DNA from: Luteibacter yeojuensis
Lineage (GTDB): Bacteria; Pseudomonadota; Gammaproteobacteria; Xanthomonadales; Rhodanobacteraceae
NCBI RefSeq assembly: GCF_011742875.1
Contig: NZ_JAAQTL010000002.1
Location: forward strand, 1-64,000
Direction of reading: 5' to 3'
Length of the DNA stretch: 64,000 nucleotides
Below are positions 17,828-26,012 of the stretch, piece by piece. Below the pieces are notes generated by a model that was not told the DNA's origin, did no database searches, and saw only the letters and a list, made by a program, of their open reading frames with translations. The position numbers were made by a program, and so were the translations under genes. Every line of letters begins with the position of its first letter. Within the stretch, counting starts at the first letter, position 1.

Positions 17828-19555
17828 ATGGCTTCACAAATGCATCAGCCCATGCTCGCTGGCCTGACCGGCATGGCCCGACGCCTCGTCAGCGAGAACG
17901 TCCTGCCTGAGGCCGACGTCCGCAAGGCCGTGCAGGACTCCGCGGAGAAGCGCATCTCCCTCTCCGCCTGGCTGGTCGACCACAACCTCGTGGACAGCGC
18001 CAAGCTCTCCCAGGTGGCCTCGGCCGAATTCGGCATGCCCCTCATGGATATCGGCGGCATGGCCCCGGCCAACATGCCGCTGGACCTGGTGACCGAGGCC
18101 CTGGTCACCAAGCACCAGGCCCTCCCCCTCTTCAAGCGCGGCAAACGTCTCTTCGTCGGCATCGCCGACCCCATGCAATCGCACGCGCTGGACGAGATCA
18201 AGTTCCACTCGAACCACATGGTCGAGCCGGTCCTGGTCGAGCGGGGCCAGTTGCGCCGGATCATTGACAGCGCACTTTCGGCAATGAGCGCCAGCGTGCC
18301 GGGCTTCGAGGATGGCGGCCTCGACGAACTGGTGATGGAGCACGGTGACGAGGACGGCGACGGCACCACCGGCATCGATGCCAACGCCAACGATGACGCC
18401 CCCGTCGTCAAATTCGTCAACAAGATCCTGGTCGATGCCATCAAGCGCGGCGCGTCGGACATCCACTTCGAGCCCTTCGAGTCGGTCTACCGGGTACGCC
18501 TGCGCATGGACGGCATCCTGCGCATCGTGGCCACGGCCCCGATCAAGCTGGGCAACCGCATCGCCTCGCGCATCAAGGTCATGAGCGGCCTGGACATCGC
18601 CGAGCGCCGCGTTCCCCAGGACGGCCGCATCAAGCTCAACCTGACCAAGACCCGCGCCATCGACTTCCGCGTCAGCACCCTGCCCACGCTGTTCGGCGAG
18701 AAGATCGTACTGCGTATCCTCGACGGTTCCTCGGCCAAGCTGGGCATCGACAAGCTCGGCTACGAGGAAGCGCAAAAGAAGCTCTACCTCGACGCCATCG
18801 ACAAGCCCTACGGCATGGTGCTGGTCACCGGCCCCACGGGTTCCGGCAAGACGGTGTCGCTGTACACCGCCCTCAACATCCTCAACACCGAGGGGCGCAA
18901 CATCTCCACGGTGGAAGATCCGGTCGAAATCCGCGTCGAGGGCATCAACCAGGTCCAGCAGAACGTCAAACGCGGCATGACCTTCGCGGCGGCCCTGCGC
19001 TCCTTCCTGCGCCAGGATCCGGACGTGATCATGGTCGGCGAAATCCGCGACCTGGAAACCGCCGAGATCGCCGTGAAGGCCGCGCAGACCGGCCACATGG
19101 TGCTTTCCACCCTGCACACCAATGACGCCCCGCAGACCATCTCGCGCCTGATGAACATGGGCATCGCGCCCTACAACATCACCTCGTCGGTCACCCTGAT
19201 CATCGCCCAGCGCCTGGCCCGCCGGCTGCACGACTGCAAACGGGCGATTCAGCTGCCGCCGGCCGCCCTGCTGGCCGAGGGTTTTACCCAGGAAGAAATC
19301 GACGCCGGGATCACCATCTACGAGGCCGTGGGCTGCGACAGCTGCAACGAGGGCTACAAAGGCCGAGTAGGCATCTACCAGGTCATGCCCATGGTCGAGG
19401 ATATCCAGAAGATCGTCCTCGAAGGCGGCAACGCCCTGCAGATCGCCGAGGTGGCCAAGAAGGCCGGGATCAACGACCTCCGGGCGTCCGCCCTGCTCAA
19501 GGTGCGGAACGGGGTCACCAGCCTGGCGGAGATCAATCGCGTCACCAAGGATTGA
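17828..19555 (+). CDS. pilB: Type IV pilus assembly ATPase PilB
   Basis: 575 residues, normal length. The N-terminal GspE/PilB N1 domain (about 1-155) is followed by the secretion ATPase: DIHFEP (211-216), Walker A GPTGSGKT (335-342), Asp box TVEDPVE (361-367), Walker B-type QDPDVIMVGEIRD (396-408) and the His box GHMVLSTLHTND (422-433). PilB is the cytoplasmic hexamer that powers pilus extension. The zinc-binding cysteine set is reduced: CxxC at 503-506 is intact, but the upstream pair reads HDC (468-470). ATG 17828 has GGGGAAA upstream. First of pilB-pilC-pilD-coaE. Confidence 0.97.
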   Translation: MASQMHQPMLAGLTGMARRLVSENVLPEADVRKAVQDSAEKRISLSAWLVDHNLVDSAKLSQVASAEFGMPLMDIGGMAPANMPLDLVTEALVTKHQALPLFKRGKRLFVGIADPMQSHALDEIKFHSNHMVEPVLVERGQLRRIIDSALSAMSASVPGFEDGGLDELVMEHGDEDGDGTTGIDANANDDAPVVKFVNKILVDAIKRGASDIHFEPFESVYRVRLRMDGILRIVATAPIKLGNRIASRIKVMSGLDIAERRVPQDGRIKLNLTKTRAIDFRVSTLPTLFGEKIVLRILDGSSAKLGIDKLGYEEAQKKLYLDAIDKPYGMVLVTGPTGSGKTVSLYTALNILNTEGRNISTVEDPVEIRVEGINQVQQNVKRGMTFAAALRSFLRQDPDVIMVGEIRDLETAEIAVKAAQTGHMVLSTLHTNDAPQTISRLMNMGIAPYNITSSVTLIIAQRLARRLHDCKRAIQLPPAALLAEGFTQEEIDAGITIYEAVGCDSCNEGYKGRVGIYQVMPMVEDIQKIVLEGGNALQIAEVAKKAGINDLRASALLKVRNGVTSLAEINRVTKD

Positions 19556-19633
19556 TGTTCCGCGGGAGCAACGTCAGGATGTGCGCCAGATGGCAGAAAA
19601 ATAAGCGGAAAGTCGTTCAGACTATCCGCCGGT

Positions 19634-19657
19634 GCGGGGGCGCCTGGGCGCCCCCGC
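19634..19657 (+). other. Perfect 11-bp hairpin in the pilB-pilC spacer
   Basis: The arms GCGGGGGCGCC and GGCGCCCCCGC surround a two-base loop. The stem is followed by A6, not T, on the plus strand, and the T-run on the minus strand precedes the stem, so it is not a standard terminator in either direction. It sits about 30 bases before the pilC start and could stabilise or attenuate the pilB message or affect pilC translation. Confidence 0.6.
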
Positions 19658-19689
19658 AAAAAAGTTGAATCCGGGGGGAACATCGCGCC

Positions 19690-20955
19690 ATGGCAGTAGC
19701 CACCGCAAACAAGAACACGCGGGCCTTGGGTGCCGCCAGGGCACAGGTCAACAAGCTGACCATGTACGACTGGACGGCGCTGGACAAGCGCGGCAAGCGC
19801 ATGTCCGGCGAGCTGCAGGCCAAGAATGCCGCCCTGGTCAAGGCCGAGCTGCGCCGCCAGGGCATGAACCCGCAGACCGTGCGCGAACGGGCCAAGCCGC
19901 TGTTCGGCTCCTCCGGCAGCACGGTAAAGCCGCGCGACGTCGCCATCTTCAGCCGCCAGATCGCCACCATGATGGCGTCGGGCGTGCCCATGGTGCAGGC
20001 CTTCGACATCATCGCGAACGGACAGAAGAACGTCCGCTTCAAGAACATGCTGATCGACGTCAAGTCGAACATCGAGGGCGGTGCGTCGTTGCACGAAGCG
20101 CTGGGACAGTATCCCGTCCAGTTCGACGAGCTTTATCGCAACCTGGTGCACGCGGGCGAATCGGCCGGTGTGCTCGACACGATCCTGGATACCGTCGCGA
20201 CATATAAGGAACGCGTCGAGGGCATCAAGTCCAAGATCAAGAAGGCTCTGTTCTATCCGGCCATGGTCATGGTGGTGGCTTTCCTGGTCACGATGATCCT
20301 GCTGCTGTTCGTGGTGCCGGTCTTCCAGCAGACCTTCAAGGACGCGGGCGCCGAACTGCCCGTGCCGACGATGGTGGTCGTCAAGGCGTCCGAGTTCGTA
20401 CAGGCCTATTGGTGGGCCATCATCGGCGCCGTCGTGGCCGCCGGTTTCGTCTTCGTGGCCGCGAAGAAACGCTCGGCCAAGTTCGCCCACTTCCTCGACC
20501 GCATGTCGCTGAAGATTCCGGTCATCGGCAACATCCTGCGGCAGTCGGCCCTGGCCCGCTTCGCCCGTACGCTGGGCGTCACCTTCCAGGCCGGCGTCCC
20601 CCTGGTGGAAGCGCTGGAAGCGGTGTCCGGCGCCACGGGCAGCATCGTCTATGGCGAAGCCGTGTTGCAGATGCGCGACGACGTCTCGGTCGGCCACCAG
20701 CTGCAGCTGGCCATGCGCCAGACCAACCTGTTCCCGAACATGGTGGTGCAGATGACCGCCATCGGCGAAGAGTCGGGCTCCCTCGACCACATGCTGTTCA
20801 AGGTGGCGGAGTTCTACGAGGAAGAAGTGAACAACGCGGTGGACACGCTCAGCAGCCTGCTCGAGCCCTTCATCATGGTGATCCTCGGTGGCCTGGTCGG
20901 CGGCATGGTCATCTCGCTGTACTTGCCCATCTTCAAGATCGCCGGAACGACCTGA
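19690..20955 (+). CDS. pilC: Type IV pilus inner-membrane platform protein PilC
   Basis: 421 residues with two GspF/T2SSF repeats (about 85-210 and 290-410), each with a helical cytoplasmic part and membrane segments such as ALFYPAMVMVVAFLVTMILLLFVVPVF and the C-terminal PFIMVILGGLVGGMVISLYLPIF. PilC sits in the inner membrane and passes the motion of PilB to the growing pilus. It follows pilB after 134 bases that contain a strong hairpin, and is followed by a terminator-like hairpin, which may reduce expression of pilD. Confidence 0.96.
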   Translation: MAVATANKNTRALGAARAQVNKLTMYDWTALDKRGKRMSGELQAKNAALVKAELRRQGMNPQTVRERAKPLFGSSGSTVKPRDVAIFSRQIATMMASGVPMVQAFDIIANGQKNVRFKNMLIDVKSNIEGGASLHEALGQYPVQFDELYRNLVHAGESAGVLDTILDTVATYKERVEGIKSKIKKALFYPAMVMVVAFLVTMILLLFVVPVFQQTFKDAGAELPVPTMVVVKASEFVQAYWWAIIGAVVAAGFVFVAAKKRSAKFAHFLDRMSLKIPVIGNILRQSALARFARTLGVTFQAGVPLVEALEAVSGATGSIVYGEAVLQMRDDVSVGHQLQLAMRQTNLFPNMVVQMTAIGEESGSLDHMLFKVAEFYEEEVNNAVDTLSSLLEPFIMVILGGLVGGMVISLYLPIFKIAGTT

Positions 20956-20978
20956 TCGCATAGCCAGTGCACAATACG

Positions 20979-21012
20979 AGCCCTCCCCCTCGCGGGTGGA
21001 GGGCTTTTCTTT
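20979..21012 (+). terminator. Terminator-like hairpin between pilC and pilD
   Basis: AGCCCTCC pairs with GGAGGGCT across an 11-base loop, followed by TTTCTTT. It would end or attenuate transcription after pilC; pilD begins 19 bases later, so read-through or a separate promoter must serve pilD-coaE. Confidence 0.7.
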
Positions 21013-21031
21013 GACTTCCGACCAAGCGCCC

Positions 21032-21901
21032 ATGCCCGAACTCCCCCTCGCCTTCTGGATCGCCTTCGCCGCCGTCTTCGGCATGCTCGTGGGCAGCTTC
21101 CTCAACGTGGTGATCCTGCGCACGCCGCCGCGCATGCAGTGGGAATGGCGCAAGCAGGCCCGCGAGGTACTGGAGCTGGAACCGGTGGACGAGCCCAGGC
21201 CGCCGGGTATCGCGCTGGAATCCTCGCATTGCCCGCAGTGCCGGCACCGGCTGGCGGCCCACGACAACATCCCCGTCTTCGGTTGGCTGTTCCTGCGTGG
21301 GCGCTGCCGCTACTGCGGCACGAAGATCTCGGCGCAATACCCCCTGGTCGAACTGTTCACGGGCATAGCGAGCGCGCTGGTGGTCTGGCACTTCGGCCCC
21401 ACTCCGGCCGCCCTGGCGGGACTCGTGCTCACCTTCTTCCTGATCGCCCTTTCCGGCATCGACACCCGTACCCAGCTGCTGCCGGACGAGCTCAACTACC
21501 CCCTGCTCTGGATCGGCCTGGGCCTCACGCTGATCCCGGCCTGGCAGCCGTTGCCCGTGGCCCCGTCCTCTGCGATCCTGGCCGCGCTCATCGGTTACCT
21601 GAGCCTCTGGAGCGTGTACTGGCTGTTCAAGCTGCTCACCGGCAAGGAAGGCATGGGCTACGGGGATTTCAAGTTGCTCGCCGCGCTCGGCGCGTGGATG
21701 GGTCCGGTGTCGCTGCTGCCGATCATCCTGCTGTCCTCCCTCATCGGCGCGCTCGTCGGCGGCGGCCTCATGCTGTTCCGCAACCATCGGCGCGACGTGC
21801 CGATTCCCTTCGGCCCGTACATCGCGGCTGCCGGCTGGGTATGGTTCCTCGCCGGCGACAGGTTGCTGGCGGGTTACCTGCGGATCGCCGGGCTGCAATG
21901 A
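21032..21901 (+). CDS. pilD: Prepilin peptidase / N-methyltransferase PilD
   Basis: 289 residues. The N-terminal domain carries the zinc cysteines CPQC (67, 70) and CRYC (92, 95); the peptidase part has the aspartates Asp144 (GIDTRTQLLPDELNYP) and Asp212 (GMGYGDFKLLAALGAW). It is an inner-membrane aspartyl protease that cuts the leader of PilA and other prepilins (and pseudopilins) before Phe and methylates the new N-terminus. The stop overlaps the coaE start (ATGA). ATG 21032 was chosen over longer frames because it opens directly with the first membrane helix. Confidence 0.96.
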   Translation: MPELPLAFWIAFAAVFGMLVGSFLNVVILRTPPRMQWEWRKQAREVLELEPVDEPRPPGIALESSHCPQCRHRLAAHDNIPVFGWLFLRGRCRYCGTKISAQYPLVELFTGIASALVVWHFGPTPAALAGLVLTFFLIALSGIDTRTQLLPDELNYPLLWIGLGLTLIPAWQPLPVAPSSAILAALIGYLSLWSVYWLFKLLTGKEGMGYGDFKLLAALGAWMGPVSLLPIILLSSLIGALVGGGLMLFRNHRRDVPIPFGPYIAAAGWVWFLAGDRLLAGYLRIAGLQ

Positions 21902-22506
21902 GCTTCGTCGTCGCGCTCACGGGCGGCATCGCTTCGGGCAAGAGCGCCGTGGAACGCCGCTTCGAGGCGCTGGGCATCCGTGCCTACGACGCGGACGTCG
22001 CGGCACGCGCCGTCGTCGAGCCGGGATCGGAGGCGCTGGCCGAGGTCGCGCGCGTCTTCGGCACCGCGGTGCTGGACGGCGAAGGCCGGCTCGACCGGGC
22101 GGCGATGCGCCAGCGCGTGTTCGAGGATCCCTCGGCACGCGCCACCCTCGAAGGCATCCTGCACCCGCGCATCCGCACCTGGCTGCGCGACGCGGTGGCG
22201 GCCGACCGTGGTCCTTACTGCATCCTCTCCATTCCCCTGCTGGTGGAGAACCGCGCCCATTACGCCTGGGTGGATCGGGTGCTGGTGGTGGATGCGCCCG
22301 AAGCGGTGCGGATCGAGCGGCTTACCCGCCGCGACGGCATCGATGCCGTGCTGGCGGCGAAGATGGTCGCGGCGCAGGCCTCGCGCGAGGAAAGGCTGGC
22401 CATCGCGGACGATGTGATCGTCAACGATGGGGACGAGGCGGCGTTGGATGAGGCCGTGGCGGCGCTGGACCGGCGCTACAGGACGCTTGCCGGCAATCGA
22501 TTGTAG
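21898..22506 (+). CDS. coaE: Dephospho-CoA kinase
   Basis: 202 residues. The P-loop is TGGIASGKSAVERRF, followed by YDADVAARAVVEPG, LHPRIRTW and IPLLVENRAHYAWVDRVLVV, as in CoaE. The enzyme phosphorylates the ribose 3'-OH of dephospho-CoA, the last step of coenzyme A synthesis. pilD-coaE linkage with ATGA overlap is common in gammaproteobacteria. The final codons CGA TTG TAG run into the palindromic repeat, which supplies the stop. Confidence 0.96.
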   Translation: MSFVVALTGGIASGKSAVERRFEALGIRAYDADVAARAVVEPGSEALAEVARVFGTAVLDGEGRLDRAAMRQRVFEDPSARATLEGILHPRIRTWLRDAVAADRGPYCILSIPLLVENRAHYAWVDRVLVVDAPEAVRIERLTRRDGIDAVLAAKMVAAQASREERLAIADDVIVNDGDEAALDEAVAALDRRYRTLAGNRL

Positions 22507-22579
22507 GAGCCGCTATAGCGGCGAGGGAATCTCGCGGCATGGTCGCAAGATTGCTCTCGCCGCTATAGCGGCTCCTACA
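22502..22579. repeat. Paired palindromic repeat (REP/BIME-like), copy 1
   Basis: Two inverted copies of GTAGGAGCCGCTATAGCGGC plus GAG flank a spacer containing GCAAGATTG. Each arm holds the perfect 14-base palindrome GCCGCTATAGCGGC, and the whole unit can fold as one long hairpin. It lies between the convergent coaE and EAL genes, so it may also act as a bidirectional transcription end. Confidence 0.9.
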
Positions 22580-22592
22580 AGGGCACTGGCGG

Positions 22593-23843
22593 CTAGATCA
22601 ATGACGCCGCCGCGATGCGTTCGGCCACGAAATCCTCGGCCTTCATCGGTTCGGCGATGTGGTAGCCCTGGACGAGGTCGCAGTCCATTTCCACCAGGCG
22701 CAGCAGGGTCGCTTCGTTTTCCACGCCTTCCGCGACGGCTTCCATACCCAGACGGTGCGCCACGTCGACCATGGCCTGCACCAGCAACTCCGTGCGGCTG
22801 TCGGTGTTCATGGCATCCACGAAGCTGCGGTCGATCTTCAGTTCCGTCGCAGGAAAGTGCCGCAGGTAGGCGAACGAGGCATACCCGGTACCGAAGTCGT
22901 CGATCGCCACACGGACACCGCGATCGCGCAGGCAGCGCAGCACGCGCACGCTCATGTCCAGGTCGGTAAGCAGCGCCGTCTCGGTGATCTCCACGATCAC
23001 GGCGGTGGGCGGCACGCCCCAGATGTCCATGGCGCCCAGCATCTGCTCGGCGAAGCCCGGCTCGGCGAAGACGCGCGGCGAAAGATTGATCGCCACATCC
23101 AGCGGGCAGCCGCCGCGATGCAGCGCGGCGGCGTGGCGCAGCGAGGCGTTGAGGCTCCAGCGCGTCAACGGCACGATGAGGTCGCTGCGCTCGGCGAACT
23201 GGATGAAGTCGGCGGGCGCCACGTGAATCTGCGCCGTGGTGGTCCAGCGGGAGAGCGACTCCACCCGCACGATTTCGCCGGACCGAAGGTCGCGCAGCGG
23301 CTGGAAGGCCACGTGCAGGCGGTTGGCCTCGATGTCCTCGCGGAGCTCGCCGTAGAGGATCTCCACGGGCGTGGCATCGGGCTGGTAAAGGGCGAAGGAT
23401 TCGCCCACGCGAAGGGCCTCGTCGTGGGCCAGCTCCGCGCGGCGATAGAGCAGCTCCGCCGTCGTGCCGTGCTCGGGGTGTACCGCCACGCCCACGACAG
23501 GGCGGCCGTGCCAGGGGCGCTCGCCACGCAGCACCGGCGTATCGAAGGCGCCGACGATGCGTGTGGCCGCCAGGAGCGCATGGGTACGATTGCGCACCGA
23601 CGGCAGCACGACCACGAACGTATCGTCGCCGGCGACGAACACCGTGTCGAAGTGGCGCACGGCCTCGACGAGGCGCTCGCGCGCGGCCAGCATGATCTGG
23701 TTGCCGAACTCGTAGCCGAAACGCAACTGCGCCTCGCGCATGCCTTGCAGCCTCACGACGAGCACGGCGCGCCACCCCGAATCCGGGACCACCCGGTCGA
23801 GGATGATCTGCACGGCGGGCAGGATGTCGGCACGCTCACTCAT
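22593..23843 (-). CDS. EAL-domain c-di-GMP phosphodiesterase with degenerate GGDEF domain
   Basis: 416 residues. The N-terminal half is GGDEF-like but the signature reads AGDDT, so it should not make c-di-GMP. The EAL domain (about 170-405) has ESLSRW in place of EALLRW, with the metal/substrate residues kept: NLSPR, EITETALL, IDDFGTGYASFAYLR, KIDRSFV and AEGVEN. It is probably an active phosphodiesterase that converts c-di-GMP to pGpG. The ATG overlaps the stop of the HD-GYP gene (ATGA). Located next to the pilus genes, whose activity is commonly tuned by c-di-GMP; no sensor domain or membrane helix is seen. Confidence 0.88.
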   Translation of the reverse strand: MSERADILPAVQIILDRVVPDSGWRAVLVVRLQGMREAQLRFGYEFGNQIMLAARERLVEAVRHFDTVFVAGDDTFVVVLPSVRNRTHALLAATRIVGAFDTPVLRGERPWHGRPVVGVAVHPEHGTTAELLYRRAELAHDEALRVGESFALYQPDATPVEILYGELREDIEANRLHVAFQPLRDLRSGEIVRVESLSRWTTTAQIHVAPADFIQFAERSDLIVPLTRWSLNASLRHAAALHRGGCPLDVAINLSPRVFAEPGFAEQMLGAMDIWGVPPTAVIVEITETALLTDLDMSVRVLRCLRDRGVRVAIDDFGTGYASFAYLRHFPATELKIDRSFVDAMNTDSRTELLVQAMVDVAHRLGMEAVAEGVENEATLLRLVEMDCDLVQGYHIAEPMKAEDFVAERIAAASLI

Positions 23844-25096
23844 TGAATGAAAAACTCCCTGGGATCGATGCCATGGCTGCCGGCCGGCAGGGTGCGCAGG
23901 ATTTCGCGGCGAACGGGGTCCGCCTGGTTCATCAGGTCGACGATGAGGAAATCCTCGCGCGGCCCCTTGTCCGCACGCGTCAGAACGGCCACCCGCGGCT
24001 GCAGGCGGCGGGCCTGATTCTGCACCATCACGACCGCGACTTCACCCGTGTTGAGTTCCACGAGCGATCCGGTGGGGTACACACCCAGGCAAGCCTGGAA
24101 CTGTTCGACCAGTTCGCCCTGGAACGCGGTGTCGCGCCCCGCGTAGAGCTGGCGCAGCGCAAGATGCTGGGAAACCGCCGGCCGGTAGGGCCGGGGCGAG
24201 GACATCGCGTGGTAAGTGTCGATGATCGCCGCCATGCGGCCGGGAAGCGGGATCTCGTTGCCGGCCAGGCCGCCCGGATAGCCGCTGCCGTCGAAGCGCT
24301 CGTGGTGGGTAAGCACCATGTCGCGAACCTCCGGGTCGACGACACCGGAATGATCGAGGATGGCCATGCCTTCGCCAACGTGCTGGCGCGCCAGGCCCCA
24401 TTCATCGTCGTTCAACGGGCCGTCGCGCGAGAGCAGTTCCTCGGGCATCTGCACCTTGCCCACGTCCATGAGGAGGCCGCCGGCGGCGAGGCTGACGATC
24501 ACGTCATCGGCGAAACCCATGTGCCGCCCGAAGGCGGCGGCGAGCGTGCTGCACCCGACCGCGTGCTGATACGTATAGCTGTCGCGGTGGCGGAGGCTCT
24601 CGATCCAGAAGAAGGCGTCGCTGCTGCGCAAGAGGCTCGCCACCATCGGTCGCACGGCTTTCTCGACGGCGCCCGGTTCGATGGCGCGCCCCTGCCGCAG
24701 GTCGTCCACGAGGTGCTCCGCAAAACGTGCCACCCCCTCGAAGGCCTCCTGGGCCCGCGGCACTTCGTCATCGAACGCTACGCTGTCCCGGTACGCATGC
24801 CGCGCCACGAGGCGGGGGTTGACCGCCGGCCGGGGCTTGGCCGCGGGGGCGGGAGGCGCCTGGGCGACGACATGGGAAGGCCGCATGATCGTCCGTTCGG
24901 GCGTGGCCTGGCGGTGCAGGTCCACGAATACGAACTTGCAGAACTTCGCCAGCCTGTCGATGTCGTCCTGCGACGTGATCGGCACGCCCTGGATCGGGAA
25001 CGTGGTGTCCGACCATTCGCAATCGAGACGGCTCACGTACATGCCGACCTCCAGGTCGGCCACGAACACGCGTCTCTCCACCAGGTCGTAAACCAC
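23840..25096 (-). CDS. DUF3391 plus HD-GYP domain protein with altered HD motif
   Basis: About 418 residues: an N-terminal DUF3391 region (VADLEVGMYVSRLD), a proline/alanine linker, then an HD-GYP domain (about 160-340). The GYP half is complete (LTHHERFDGSGYPGGLAGNEIPLPGRM), as is the early YQHAVG, but the defining HD pair reads LLMDVGK: Met210 (codon complement of 24467-24469) replaces the metal-binding histidine. The aspartate is kept. Family members hydrolyse c-di-GMP; this one may be weak or regulatory. GTG 25096 is preferred (GGAGGCGGGGGC upstream); ATG 25126 in frame is possible. Coupled to the EAL gene. Confidence 0.88.
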   Translation of the reverse strand: MVYDLVERRVFVADLEVGMYVSRLDCEWSDTTFPIQGVPITSQDDIDRLAKFCKFVFVDLHRQATPERTIMRPSHVVAQAPPAPAAKPRPAVNPRLVARHAYRDSVAFDDEVPRAQEAFEGVARFAEHLVDDLRQGRAIEPGAVEKAVRPMVASLLRSSDAFFWIESLRHRDSYTYQHAVGCSTLAAAFGRHMGFADDVIVSLAAGGLLMDVGKVQMPEELLSRDGPLNDDEWGLARQHVGEGMAILDHSGVVDPEVRDMVLTHHERFDGSGYPGGLAGNEIPLPGRMAAIIDTYHAMSSPRPYRPAVSQHLALRQLYAGRDTAFQGELVEQFQACLGVYPTGSLVELNTGEVAVVMVQNQARRLQPRVAVLTRADKGPREDFLIVDLMNQADPVRREILRTLPAGSHGIDPREFFIQ

Positions 25097-25240
25097 AGCC
25101 CCCGCCTCCGTCCGACTACTGCACATCCGTTGGGATATCGGCGGTCTTCACCGGATCTTTAGGGACACCGGCATGGAATGTGTGAGGTAACCGGCGGATC
25201 GCCGGTCTTATGGAGTAGCCCACTCCCTGGAGCCTCTCCC

Positions 25241-25915
25241 ATGCGCCTCCGTCTGCTTCCCTCCCTGTTCATGGCCCTCACCGCCTGCTCCACCGCCTCC
25301 GCCGGCGAGGAAGGCGTCAAGCTGCCCGCCCCCACCGTCGACGCCACGGCCACCGCCGGGGGCGAGGCCTCCGCCGTCTTCGCCGGCGGCTGCTTCTGGG
25401 GCGTCCAGGGCGTCTTCCAGCATGTGCGGGGCGTGAAGAGCGTCCGCTCCGGCTACTCGGGCGGCGACGCCGCCCACGCGAACTACGACGACGTGAGCGA
25501 CGGCGACACCGGCCACGCCGAGTCTGTCCGGGTCGTATACGACCCCGCGCAGGTCAGCTATGGCCAGCTGCTGCAGGTGTTCTTCTCGGTGGCGCAGGAT
25601 CCCACCCTCCTGAACCGGCAAGGGCCCGACGTCGGCACGCAGTACCGGTCGGCGATCTTCTACGCCAATCCGGAGCAGAAGAAGGTGGCCGAGGCGTACG
25701 TGGCCCAACTCAAGGCCGCCCATGCCTTCGCGGCGCCGATCGTCACCCAGGTGACGCCGCTGAAGGGATTCTATCCGGCGGAAAGCGAGCACCAGGACTA
25801 TATGCACCTGAATCCAGACTCGCTGTACATCGCGATCAACGACCGGCCGAAGGTGCTGGCGTTGCAGCGCCTTTATCCGGAGCGGTATGTAGCCACTTGG
25901 GCAAACGGCCGGTAG
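25241..25915 (+). CDS. msrA: Exported peptide methionine sulfoxide reductase A, probable lipoprotein
   Basis: 224 residues. A signal sequence ends in a lipobox-like LTAC (Cys16), then a short linker leads to the MsrA domain with catalytic Cys51 in AGGCFWGVQGVFQ, YSGGDAAHANYDDVSDGDTGHAE, VGTQYRSAIFY and EHQDY. It reduces Met-S-sulfoxide in proteins; the signal sequence puts it in the periplasm or on a membrane, where it would repair envelope proteins. GGAG precedes ATG 25241. Divergent from the HD-GYP gene. No MsrB domain is fused. Confidence 0.93.
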   Translation: MRLRLLPSLFMALTACSTASAGEEGVKLPAPTVDATATAGGEASAVFAGGCFWGVQGVFQHVRGVKSVRSGYSGGDAAHANYDDVSDGDTGHAESVRVVYDPAQVSYGQLLQVFFSVAQDPTLLNRQGPDVGTQYRSAIFYANPEQKKVAEAYVAQLKAAHAFAAPIVTQVTPLKGFYPAESEHQDYMHLNPDSLYIAINDRPKVLALQRLYPERYVATWANGR

Positions 25916-25924
25916 AAACCGGAC

Positions 25925-26010
25925 TGTGGGAGCCGCTATAGCGGCGAGAAACCAACGGAGCGATGAAGCGGCGAGGCAGATTCCCCTCGCCGCTATAGCG
26001 GCTCCTACAG
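25925..26010. repeat. Paired palindromic repeat, copy 2
   Basis: TGTGGGAGCCGCTATAGCGGCGAG and its near-inverse at 25986-26010 flank a spacer of about 37 bases. The unit fills the gap between the convergent msrA and hutU genes. Confidence 0.88.
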
Positions 26011-26012
26011 AG

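Noticed and set aside
17834..19231. 465-codon minus-strand frame opposite pilB
   Set aside because: Mirror of a fully conserved pilB; composition rich in Asp/His/Arg with no recognisable domain.
19634..19657. Hairpin after pilB considered as a Rho-independent terminator
   Set aside because: No T-run follows the stem on either strand in the correct direction; kept only as a hairpin feature.
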